Origin: an uncultured Lachnospiraceae bacterium
GTDB taxonomy: Bacteria > Bacillota > Clostridia > Lachnospirales > Lachnospiraceae
Assembly: GCA_947631075.1 (NCBI GenBank)
Contig: CANRJU010000024.1
Location: 1 to 16,982, forward strand
Direction: 5' to 3'
DNA length: 16,982 nucleotides
The notes under the pieces were generated by a model, which made no database searches, was not told the DNA's origin, and saw only the letters and a program-made list of their open reading frames with translations. Every line of letters begins with the position of its first letter. The stretch's first letter is position 1. A program made the position numbers and the translations under genes. Positions 1-7,525 of the stretch are shown here, piece after piece.

Positions 1-78
1 CCGTTTCTTAATCTTATTGTGCCTGTTCAATAGCTGCGTATATGTTGGACATATCGGTAAAAACAATAATGATTGTGA

Positions 79-405
79 TTAAACTATATCTTTATTCCGG
101 TATTTGGTTATTATGCTGCTGGATACACAACACTGTTTTGTTATATCCTGTATTCGTTGTTTCATTTTATATTTATGAACAGACTCATTAAAAAGTATCA
201 TCCTGGTCAAGCTGCATATAGTAAAAAAGTATTAGGCGGCATAACATTATTGATTATGCTAATTGGCTTGATCCTCTTATCAACATATTCTCATCGAATT
301 ATTAGATATGGAATTATGATTTGCGGATTACTGATAATGGTCATCAAACGTAAGACCCTATTGATAGAGGTCAAAAAAATCGCAGGGTTTAAAAATTTGA
401 AATAA
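79..405 (+). pseudogene. C-terminal remnant of a Wzx-like polysaccharide flippase (5' part off-window or broken)
   Basis: This frame is open from just after a TGA at 76-78 and ends in TAA at 403-405. It encodes a hydrophobic tail containing NYIFIPVFGYYAAGYTTL, the kind of segment found near the C-terminus of Wzx/MATE-type O-antigen flippases, then two more membrane helices (about GGITLLIMLIGLILL and YGIMICGLLIMVI) and a basic end. Such proteins flip undecaprenyl-linked repeat units across the membrane. No start with a ribosome site precedes the flippase-like part, and all three plus frames carry stops between 1 and 82, so the reading frame is broken at about 60-80 by at least one indel. ATG at 157 is internal and unlikely to start a protein. 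The relic ends 15 bases before the next gene, as in an operon. Similarity is by recalled motif, so the family call is moderate. Confidence 0.5.
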
Positions 406-420
406 GGTGAGGGAACGATA

Positions 421-2157
421 ATGAGTAATTATTATACATCTGAAAAAAACACTCAGATTCTTATTCAACTTATGAAAGAGCATGGAATAAAAAAAATAGT
501 TGCAAGTCCAGGAAGCACTAACATATGCTTTATTGCTAGTGTTCAACAAGATGCATTCTTTCAGGTATATTCATGTGTTGATGAAAGATCTGCAGCGTAT
601 ATGGCGTGTGGACTTTCAGCAGAAACAGGTGAACCTGTTGCATTGAGTTGCACAGGAGCTACGGCCTCACGAAATTATATGCCAGGACTTACAGAGGCTT
701 ATTATCGTCACCTTCCGGTTTTGGCGATTACATCAACTCAGTCTATTGAAAGAGTTCATCAAAATATACCGCAGGTTGTAGATCGTGAAGTTTTGCCTAA
801 TGATATTGCCAATTTGAGTGTTCATTTGCCATCTGTACATGATGGTGAATCTGAATGGTCATGCGTAGTAAAAGTAAATAATGCTTTATTGGAATTAAAA
901 AGAAACGGTGGAGGACCCGTACATATCAATCTCACTACAGAATACAGTACGGATTTTTCCATTAAAGAACTTCCTTCTGTTCGAAAAATTGAAAGAATAC
1001 AAATATATGATGATTTTCCACAAATAACTTCTTCTCGTGTGGCGGTGTTTGTTGGTGCGCATGAAAAATGGACTGAGGAGCTAACAATAGCAGTGGATGA
1101 TTTTTGTGCTTCTAATAATGCTGTCGTTTTATGTGACCATACAAGTAACTATTGGGGGAAATATAGGATTTTACCAAATGCATTATGTGGACAGCGCCTA
1201 TACAAATCTAAATGTACACAAGTTGAATTATTAATTCATATTGGTGAAATATCTGGAAGTTATATGGCTATTAACCCAAAATCAGTGTGGCGTGTACATC
1301 CGGACGGAGAACTGAGAGATACATTTAAAGCACTAAAATATGTATTTGAAATGGACGAAATTACCTTCTTCAAAAAGTATACTAACTCTGATTCTAAAAC
1401 CAATTATTACTTAAATGAATGGATTGAAGAGAATAATAAGGTATTTTCAAAAATTCCCGAATTGCCTTTTTCAAATGTTTGGACTGCGCATGAATTAGCA
1501 CCTTTAATTCCAAAAGGTTCAATAATTCATTTTGGAATACTAAACTCACTGAGGAGCTGGAACTATTTCGAACTGCAACAAGGCATTAATGGATTTTGCA
1601 ATGTTGGGGGATTTGGCATAGATGGAGGTATATCTTCGCTAGTTGGTGCTTCATTGGTGGATGAGAAAAAACTTTATTTTGGGATTGTAGGTGATCTCGC
1701 TTTCTTCTACGATATGAATGCCTTAGGGAATAGACATATTGGCAATAATTTGAGGCTGATGGTAGTAAATAATGGTCGAGGAAGTGAATTCCGCAATTCT
1801 ATTAGTTGGGCATCCATGTTTGGAGAAAATGTAGATAAATATATTGCGGCAGCAGGACATTTTGCGGATATGTCTCCATGCCTTATAAGACATTACGCTG
1901 AGGATTTAGGCTTTGAGTATCTATCTGCTTCAAGCAAAGTTGAATTTGAAAAAATAAAAGAGCATTTTGTGCAGAGTCAGAGAACTGATAAGCCAATTCT
2001 TTTGGAGATTTTTACTCAGCCTGAAGATGAAAGCAAATCATTAGAATTAATGACTACAATCTTAAAAAGCGGAAATGTGACTGCAAAAGAGATGGTAAAA
2101 GATATTTTGGGAACGAAAGTAACAAAAGCAATAAAAAAGTATCGTACAGATAATTAA
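421..2157 (+). CDS. MenD-like thiamine-diphosphate-dependent enzyme in a polysaccharide operon
   Basis: The 578-residue product has the three-part layout of ThDP enzymes. The N-terminal pyrimidine-binding domain (about 1-170) carries SPGSTN and VDERSAAYMACGLS; Glu55 in DERS is the cofactor-activating glutamate position of MenD. The C-terminal pyrophosphate domain has GDLAFF at about 424-429 and NNGRG from about 450, the usual GD-(about 25)-NN metal/ThDP motif. The closest family I recognise is MenD (SEPHCHC synthase of menaquinone synthesis), but no other men gene is near and the neighbours are an SDR and glycosyltransferases. I infer a carboligase or decarboxylase acting on a 2-oxoacid to build an unusual sugar or acyl substituent. 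A GAGGG ribosome site precedes the ATG. Substrate unknown; acetolactate-synthase-like activity is an alternative. ThDP family assignment is secure, MenD-likeness good. Confidence 0.85.
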   Translation: MSNYYTSEKNTQILIQLMKEHGIKKIVASPGSTNICFIASVQQDAFFQVYSCVDERSAAYMACGLSAETGEPVALSCTGATASRNYMPGLTEAYYRHLPVLAITSTQSIERVHQNIPQVVDREVLPNDIANLSVHLPSVHDGESEWSCVVKVNNALLELKRNGGGPVHINLTTEYSTDFSIKELPSVRKIERIQIYDDFPQITSSRVAVFVGAHEKWTEELTIAVDDFCASNNAVVLCDHTSNYWGKYRILPNALCGQRLYKSKCTQVELLIHIGEISGSYMAINPKSVWRVHPDGELRDTFKALKYVFEMDEITFFKKYTNSDSKTNYYLNEWIEENNKVFSKIPELPFSNVWTAHELAPLIPKGSIIHFGILNSLRSWNYFELQQGINGFCNVGGFGIDGGISSLVGASLVDEKKLYFGIVGDLAFFYDMNALGNRHIGNNLRLMVVNNGRGSEFRNSISWASMFGENVDKYIAAAGHFADMSPCLIRHYAEDLGFEYLSASSKVEFEKIKEHFVQSQRTDKPILLEIFTQPEDESKSLELMTTILKSGNVTAKEMVKDILGTKVTKAIKKYRTDN

Positions 2158-2173
2158 ATCTGTGGGAGGAATC

Positions 2174-3010
2174 ATGAGTAGAATCAAAGATATTTTCAAA
2201 CAAGCGCTGCATTTGTTACGGACTAAAGAAAAAATACCTATTCTTATTTCGAGTGATGGAGACGATTTGTTTAGAGGGAAAGTTGCTTTGATTACAGGGG
2301 GCAGCGGTGGTATCGGGAAGGCAATTGCTATAGAAATGCTTAACCATGGATGTCAAGTTGTTATTACGGGGACAAACCAAACAAAACTAAATTGTGTAGT
2401 TAGCGAGCTGAATTCAGAAAATGTAAAAGGCATTGTTTTGAATATGGAGAATGTTTGCTGTTTTGATGATAAAATACAGGAAGTATTGGGAATGTTTGAA
2501 AGTCATAAACTTGATATCCTAATCAACTGCGCAGGTATAAATGATCCGTCAAATTTTTTAGATGTGACTGAGAAAGTATATGATTGCGTTATGGCTGTCA
2601 ATGCCAAAGGATTATATTTTATATCTCAAGCTGTTGCGAAATATATGATAAAGAATAATATCCATGGACATATATTGAATATTTCATCATCCTCAGCTTT
2701 GCGTCCCGCATCTACACCATATATAATATCTAAATTAGCAGTATCAGGAATAACAAAAGGCTTAGCAGATGAACTTATAAAGCATCAAATTATTGTGAAT
2801 GCATTAGCACCTGGACCAGTGGCAACTAATATGGTTGGTAAAACGGATGCTACGGAAATCGGTCATACAACTACACCAATGGGGAGATACGCATTACCGA
2901 GCGAGGTAGCACACTTTGCTGTTCAAATGGTAAGTGGATATGGAGATTTAATTGTAGGAGAAACCTTATATATGACTGGAGGATCTGGAGTTATTAGTTT
3001 ACACCGATGA
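2174..3010 (+). CDS. Short-chain dehydrogenase/reductase (FabG-like) paired with the ThDP enzyme
   Basis: A 278-residue classical SDR. The nucleotide-binding TGGSGGIG lies at residues 41-48, an NCAG motif follows the fourth strand, serines at about 171-174 supply the catalytic Ser, and YIISK at 183-187 gives the catalytic Tyr and Lys. It should reduce a carbonyl, or oxidise an alcohol, with NAD(P)H. About 35 extra N-terminal residues precede the Rossmann fold, longer than minimal FabG. I chose ATG 2174 because GGGAGGA lies just upstream; the in-frame GTG at 2162 sits inside that ribosome site. It starts 16 bases after the ThDP gene and so probably acts on its product, as YerF (reductase) does after YerE (ThDP enzyme) in yersiniose synthesis. 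That parallel is inference. Confidence 0.88.
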   Translation: MSRIKDIFKQALHLLRTKEKIPILISSDGDDLFRGKVALITGGSGGIGKAIAIEMLNHGCQVVITGTNQTKLNCVVSELNSENVKGIVLNMENVCCFDDKIQEVLGMFESHKLDILINCAGINDPSNFLDVTEKVYDCVMAVNAKGLYFISQAVAKYMIKNNIHGHILNISSSSALRPASTPYIISKLAVSGITKGLADELIKHQIIVNALAPGPVATNMVGKTDATEIGHTTTPMGRYALPSEVAHFAVQMVSGYGDLIVGETLYMTGGSGVISLHR

Positions 3011-3029
3011 GGTGCGAGGAGGATATTCA

Positions 3030-4142
3030 GTGAATCAAAAAAATAAGCTTCATGTATTACATTATGTTGCAATAATGAACAGGGCCGGTGAAGAAACGTT
3101 CATTATGAACGTTTTTCGCAAAATCGATAGGCGAAATGTAATGTTTGACTTTCTTTGCTCGCTTGAGCAAAGAGGCGAATATGAAGATGAAATCGAATCT
3201 CTTGGAGGTACAGTTTATCATCTTTCTGAAAAGAGAGTTCTGCACAGCACAACAATAGATACAGGCATAAAATTGTTTAAATTTCTCAAAGGTCACAGTG
3301 GGGAATTTTCTGCGTTTCACATACACACTCAGCACGCCATGAACGGCTATATAGACGCGACAATTGCAAAAATGGTGGGCATACCTAAAGTAATTGTACA
3401 CTCTCATTCTACTAATACGTTATATCATCTAAAAGCACATAAATTATTCAGACCAGTGTTGGCCAAAGCGAAAGTTGCCAGATTTGCGTGCTCAGAAGAA
3501 GCAGGGAAGTGGTTATATGGGGAAGGCGGACGTTTTAGCATCATAAAAAACGGAATAGACACAAGCCGATTTTGCTATTCAGAAGATATTAGAAATCGTG
3601 TTCGCATAAAAAATGGTTGGTCAAACAATAAAATCGTAGGTCACGTTGGTAGTTTTACATATCCTAAAAATCATATTTTTCTTTTAAAAATATTTCGAGA
3701 ACTCATAAAATTGGACAGTTCAGTTCGGCTCGTATTGGTTGGAAAAGGAGAGTATGAACAGCAAATTCTCAAATATGTATCTGATAATGATTTAAGTGAG
3801 TATGTTACTCTCATGGGGATAAGGCAAGACGTAAATGAGATTTGTCAAGCAATGGACATTATGATATTCCCATCAAGATATGAAGGCTTACCTGTTACTT
3901 TGGTCGAGGCGCAGGCTGCAGCGTTGCCATGTTTAATATCGGATACTATTTCGAACGAGATTGATTTGACTGATTATATTCATAGAGTGTCATTAAATTT
4001 ATCTGCAATTGAATGGGCTAAAATTTCAAAGGATATTTTAGATAGTCACTGCCTTCGTCGCAATACAACTGCAGAAATCCATGCAGTAGGATATGATATT
4101 GAAACGACTGCAAAAGTATTGCAGGATTATTATATAAATTAA
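3030..4142 (+). CDS. GT4-family glycosyltransferase (EpsF-like)
   Basis: A 370-residue GT-B fold glycosyltransferase. The N-terminal half opens with a HVLHYV strand and AGEETF, typical of EpsF-like GT4 enzymes. The C-terminal half has GHVGSFTYPKN, LVLVGKGEYE and the donor-binding EGLPVTLVEA, where the two Glu residues seven apart form the E-x7-E motif of retaining GT4 enzymes. It would add one sugar of the repeat unit on the cytoplasmic side of the membrane. The start is taken as GTG 3030, seven bases after AGGAGG; the upstream GTG at 3012 lies before that site. The gene follows the SDR by 19 bases. Donor and acceptor cannot be read from sequence. Confidence 0.88.
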   Translation: MNQKNKLHVLHYVAIMNRAGEETFIMNVFRKIDRRNVMFDFLCSLEQRGEYEDEIESLGGTVYHLSEKRVLHSTTIDTGIKLFKFLKGHSGEFSAFHIHTQHAMNGYIDATIAKMVGIPKVIVHSHSTNTLYHLKAHKLFRPVLAKAKVARFACSEEAGKWLYGEGGRFSIIKNGIDTSRFCYSEDIRNRVRIKNGWSNNKIVGHVGSFTYPKNHIFLLKIFRELIKLDSSVRLVLVGKGEYEQQILKYVSDNDLSEYVTLMGIRQDVNEICQAMDIMIFPSRYEGLPVTLVEAQAAALPCLISDTISNEIDLTDYIHRVSLNLSAIEWAKISKDILDSHCLRRNTTAEIHAVGYDIETTAKVLQDYYIN

Positions 4143-4206
4143 CAGCGTATCGTAGGATGCTTTTGTTGGATTTTACGGAAATTATTTTCACCACGGAGGA
4201 ATAAAA

Positions 4207-5406
4207 ATGAAAATCGCAATGATATTTGATGGTCTGCAAATAGGCGGCATTGAGCGTGTAGGAGCCGATTATGCCAAGCTTCTTCGACAGCTCGGCCATG
4301 ACGTGATTATAATAAATTTAGTACCGAAGCTAAACGAAATGATCAAAGAATATCCAAAGAATTGCGAATATAAGACAATAAAATATCCAAGATGGATGGC
4401 GCCGGAGCGCTATTCAAAAATGATAAAAATGAATTTTTGGGGTCGCTATCTGTATCCGTGCGCATATACGCTGTTCAGCCTTGCGAATGTAGTGTATAAA
4501 TTTATATGTCGGTTTCGCAAAATTTCAAGAGAAAAATATGATTTGGCAATCGCTTTTTCTGGGCATTATAATGACTTGACATTTGTTGCTAAGAACTATG
4601 TAAAAGCAAAATATAAGATGTGTTGGTTACACGGGGCATTATATGGTTATTTGTTGGCTTCAGACGGTTTTTTTAATTTACATCAGAAGATAAAAAATTT
4701 GATTGTTTTGGTAGATGATGCGCAAGAGGAAATATTATCTTATAATAATTTTTGTAAATTAAATATACACAAATTATATAATCCAATATTTTTGAATGAA
4801 AAAACGCTTGACCGTCAATTTGTAGATGAATTAAAAAACAGATATGGCAGATTTCTTTTAATGGTATCGAGATTTCAGTATCCGCATAAAGATCAATTTA
4901 CTGTTGCATCCGCATTTAAATTATGTATGGAAAAATACGGAGATGATTTAAATTTGGTATTTGTTGGTGATGGTCCGGATAAAAGTAAGGTGGAGGAGTA
5001 TGTGCAGGGTATGGGGAAGAAGATAGCTAGTCATGTTTTCTTTGAAGGAAGTCGTCTTGATGTCCAGAATTATTATTCAGCAGCATATATGCTTGTTCAC
5101 GCCAGTGTAGCCGGAGAAGGATTGCCGACAGTTATGTTGGAAGCAATGGCATTTGATTTGCCTATGGTCGTTACTGACTCAAAAGTTGGACCGCGTGAAA
5201 TTATAGGAAACGATGAATATGGATTGCTTTGCCGGGTACAGGATCCTGAGGATATGGCAGAAAAAATACATTGCATGTATGCTGATAGAAAGATGTATGA
5301 GGATTACCAAGTTAAAGGGAAACGACGTTTATGCGACTTTAAACCAGAAACGATAAGGAGACAGCTTCAATTGGTTTTGGATGATGTGTGCAAAAAAGGA
5401 GAATAA
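4207..5406 (+). CDS. GT4-family glycosyltransferase
   Basis: A 399-residue retaining glycosyltransferase of the GT4 (glycosyltransferase family 1 Pfam) type. The N-terminal strand-loop GLQIGGIERVGADYA matches the glycine-rich acceptor-side loop. The C-terminal domain shows VSRFQYPHKD, NLVFVGDGPDK, and GEGLPTVMLEAMA with the E-x7-E donor motif, then GPREIIG and GLLCRVQDPEDMA. It probably transfers a second sugar to the lipid-linked repeat unit. ATG 4207 is preceded by GGAGG. A 64-base gap separates it from the previous GT, the largest gap so far in the operon, and the stop TAA lies next to the SD of the following acetyltransferase relic. Sugar specificity unknown. Confidence 0.9.
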   Translation: MKIAMIFDGLQIGGIERVGADYAKLLRQLGHDVIIINLVPKLNEMIKEYPKNCEYKTIKYPRWMAPERYSKMIKMNFWGRYLYPCAYTLFSLANVVYKFICRFRKISREKYDLAIAFSGHYNDLTFVAKNYVKAKYKMCWLHGALYGYLLASDGFFNLHQKIKNLIVLVDDAQEEILSYNNFCKLNIHKLYNPIFLNEKTLDRQFVDELKNRYGRFLLMVSRFQYPHKDQFTVASAFKLCMEKYGDDLNLVFVGDGPDKSKVEEYVQGMGKKIASHVFFEGSRLDVQNYYSAAYMLVHASVAGEGLPTVMLEAMAFDLPMVVTDSKVGPREIIGNDEYGLLCRVQDPEDMAEKIHCMYADRKMYEDYQVKGKRRLCDFKPETIRRQLQLVLDDVCKKGE

Positions 5407-5408
5407 AG

Positions 5409-5618
5409 ATGATTCAATCCAAAAAAAGAAATGAAAGAATATCTCGAACAGGACAGATTGGCATTACATTACACTAAGAAAAGACCAGGGATTATAAAGG
5501 ATGAAATATGGAAGTTTGAACGGTTGCTTCTGATGTTGCTATTGGTGCTGGTGCAGTTGTAACAAAAGACATTCTGGAAGCTGGTATTACGGTTGCAGGA
5601 GTTCCTGCAAAAAAATAA
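5409..5618 (+). pseudogene. Serine-O-acetyltransferase-like gene with large internal deletion and a frameshift
   Basis: ATG 5409 has a GGAG ribosome site overlapping the previous stop. Reading MIQSKK, then shifting one base in the run of seven A at 5421-5427, gives EMKEYLEQDRLAL and then DEIWKFERLL (5500-5529), the N-terminus of serine-acetyltransferase-like left-handed beta-helix enzymes found in polysaccharide loci. From 5523 a different frame reads VASDVAIGAGAVVTKDI and AGVPAKK, the C-terminal hexapeptide-repeat end, stopping at TAA 5616. The middle of the protein, over 100 residues in intact relatives, is gone. The two matches overlap by about 7 bases at the junction, consistent with deletion between short repeats. 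A full-length relative lies at 6796-7395. Not functional; recognition of both ends is confident. Confidence 0.8.
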
Positions 5619-5786
5619 GTAATCATAATTCCCATTCTTTTATTGATCCAAGAGTATTATAGATTGTTTTTAACATTAAAATCATTTCAATATTTGCTAT
5701 GTTAGCAACTTGGACAATGATGGATGAATACTTGCCGTCACTCTTATTCATATTATGTGGCGGTAGAAATAAAAGGGGGCATTAGT

Positions 5787-6803
5787 ATGAGATTTATTTC
5801 TTGTGCGAGTTATTACGGATCTGGCTCAAGTGTAGTGACAGATTTTGTTTCGGAATTTAATAGTGTCGCATCATTTGGTGATGAGGAGTTTCGTTTTGTG
5901 CATGATCCGGATGGAATTGCCGATCTGGAATATAATTTAGTCGAAAATTTTAATCGGCATAATTCTGGTCATGCTGTTAAGCGGTATCAAAAGCTTGTGG
6001 ATTATTATAGCGGCAATATTTTAAGCAAAAAATGCAAAGGAATTTTTGGTGAATCATGGGAAAAGTGCTCAAAGGAGTACATTAATCAGTTGACGGATTT
6101 TACATATCATGGCTGGTGGCAATATGACTTAATAGACAAGGGGCCTGTATTTTTATTCAGAAAAAGGATATTAAATAAGCTACTGCATCTTACATTCTGG
6201 AGAAATGATCCCGAGCGCACTTTAAACACAATGAAAAAAGAGATTACATATTGTGCTCATCCGACTGAAGATAAATTTCTTCGCCTGACAAGAGAATATA
6301 TTGAAAACCTTTTTGAGACTGTATGTGAAGATAAAGAAATTATTATGGCAGATCAAATTGTACCATCTTCAAACACTGAAAAGTATCTGAGGTACTTTAA
6401 CGATATTAAGGTAGTGATTGTTGACAGAGATCCGAGGGATATTTTTATTTTGGAAAAATATCATTGGCGCGATGGAATTATACCATCAAATGTAGAGGAA
6501 TTTTGCAAATGGTTTCTGTATACGAGAGAGAATGGTAAACATAGACAAACTCAAAATGACAATATTCATTTTTTGCAATTTGAAGATATGATTTATAAAT
6601 ATGAACAAACCACAGTGGAATTGGCGGCTTGGGCTGGTCTTGATCTCGTAGATCATACTAGAAAGAAAGTATGCTTTAACCCGGATAAGTCAATTCACAA
6701 TACTAGACTTTGGCAAAAGGAAAAATGTAATCTTTATGAGATAAAATATATTGAAGATCATCTGAAAAATTATCTATATGATTTGGGGGAAAGTTATGAA
6801 TAA
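5787..6803 (+). CDS. PAPS-dependent sulfotransferase-like protein
   Basis: A 338-residue protein. The N-terminus reads FISCASYYGSGSSVVTD, a 5'-phosphosulfate-binding loop with the GSGSS turn. Mid-protein, IVDRDPRDIFI gives the 3'-phosphate-binding Arg/Asp segment (RDPRD), and a Ser-rich QIVPSSNTEKYL stretch precedes it, as in the sulfotransferase fold. It would move sulfate from PAPS to a hydroxyl of the glycan. The start is ATG 5787, preceded by AAAAGGGGG; an upstream in-frame ATG at 5724 has no ribosome site and adds 21 residues without family character. The gene overlaps the next by 8 bases, so the two are coupled. No PAPS-forming genes are in view. A kinase-like P-loop protein is a less likely reading. 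Confidence 0.75.
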   Translation: MRFISCASYYGSGSSVVTDFVSEFNSVASFGDEEFRFVHDPDGIADLEYNLVENFNRHNSGHAVKRYQKLVDYYSGNILSKKCKGIFGESWEKCSKEYINQLTDFTYHGWWQYDLIDKGPVFLFRKRILNKLLHLTFWRNDPERTLNTMKKEITYCAHPTEDKFLRLTREYIENLFETVCEDKEIIMADQIVPSSNTEKYLRYFNDIKVVIVDRDPRDIFILEKYHWRDGIIPSNVEEFCKWFLYTRENGKHRQTQNDNIHFLQFEDMIYKYEQTTVELAAWAGLDLVDHTRKKVCFNPDKSIHNTRLWQKEKCNLYEIKYIEDHLKNYLYDLGESYE

Positions 6804-7395
6804 ACATTCGGGGGGGTACAGGTATTCTATAAAAGAAGTATACAGATTTATTCAAAGCGATTGCATCAGATACCTCGAAAAATACAGTTTATCGAATATG
6901 GCATGTTTTTATTTTAAAGATTCAACGTTTAGATTTCAGGTCGCTTTTAGAATGTCACAAGGCAGAGGAATTACGAAATTGATCGGTGATGTTTTTTATA
7001 AATTCAGCAGAGTCAAAAAGAGAATATATCTCGGAAAAGAGACTAAAGTTGGCTATGGACTGTATATTGGACACGGAGGTCCAATTATAATAAATCCAAC
7101 TACTGTTATTGGTAATAATTGCAATTTGTCTCAATTCACAACAATAGGTTCAAATGAGAATCATGCTGCTGTCATCGGTGATAATGTTTATATTGGCCCT
7201 AATGTTTGTATTGTCGAAGATGTACATATCGGGAATAACGTTACTATCGGAGCAGGTAGCGTTGTAACTAAGGATATACCTGATAATGCAACTGCTGCTG
7301 GAAATTATGCGAAAGTCTTAAACTATAATAATCCGGGAAGATATATAACAAGGCGTTGGCCAATGGAATGGGGAATTTTAGTAAATAAACGATGA
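6796..7395 (+). CDS. CysE-like O-acetyltransferase (left-handed beta-helix)
   Basis: A 199-residue acetyl-CoA-dependent transferase. After an N-terminal helical part (1-80), hexapeptide repeats run from about GYGLYIGHGGPIIINP through VIGNNCNLSQFTTIG, VIGDNVYIGPNVCI, VHIGNNVTIGAGSVVTKDI. The GHGG histidine is at the place of the CysE active-site His, and the DNATAAGN loop is the usual end of the helix. In polysaccharide loci such proteins O-acetylate sugars, so glycan acetylation is likelier than cysteine synthesis; that is inference from context. ATG 6796 follows GGGGGAAAG and lies inside the sulfotransferase stop region; an earlier ATG at 6778 lacks a site. Sulfation and acetylation genes are therefore translationally coupled. 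Confidence 0.85.
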   Translation: MNKHSGGYRYSIKEVYRFIQSDCIRYLEKYSLSNMACFYFKDSTFRFQVAFRMSQGRGITKLIGDVFYKFSRVKKRIYLGKETKVGYGLYIGHGGPIIINPTTVIGNNCNLSQFTTIGSNENHAAVIGDNVYIGPNVCIVEDVHIGNNVTIGAGSVVTKDIPDNATAAGNYAKVLNYNNPGRYITRRWPMEWGILVNKR

Positions 7396-7492
7396 TCTTG
7401 TTCTCAAACAGCTTTATGGTGATTATATGCAATTGCCACCAGAAGAAGATTGTATAGGACATCATTATTTTAATGTATACAAAAAAGAATAG
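7391..7492 (+). pseudogene. C-terminal relic of a LicD-family phosphotransferase
   Basis: In the frame of 7391-7492, overlapping the end of the acetyltransferase, the sequence reads LKQLYGDYMQLPPEED followed by HHYFNVYKKE and TAG at 7490-7492. Tyr-Gly-Asp-Tyr-Met-x-Leu-Pro-Pro-Glu-Glu is the C-terminal signature of LicD proteins, which transfer phosphocholine or a similar phospho-group from a CDP donor to glycans. Only about 33 residues remain: a TAA at 7385-7387 closes the frame upstream and the rest of the gene is absent. The relic shows that a LicD transferase once stood next to the LicC-like gene at 9172. Motif recognition is fairly strong despite the short length. Confidence 0.65.
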
Positions 7493-7525
7493 ATATTACA
7501 ATTGCAATGAATGGAGGATGCACTT

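Noticed and set aside
5724..5786. Longer start for the sulfotransferase (ATG 5724)
   Set aside because: No ribosome site there, and the added residues lack family character; ATG 5787 has AAAAGGGGG upstream and begins directly at the first strand.
7268..7465. Minus-strand 65-codon frame across the acetyltransferase end
   Set aside because: Antisense to the acetyltransferase and LicD relic, with no supporting signals.
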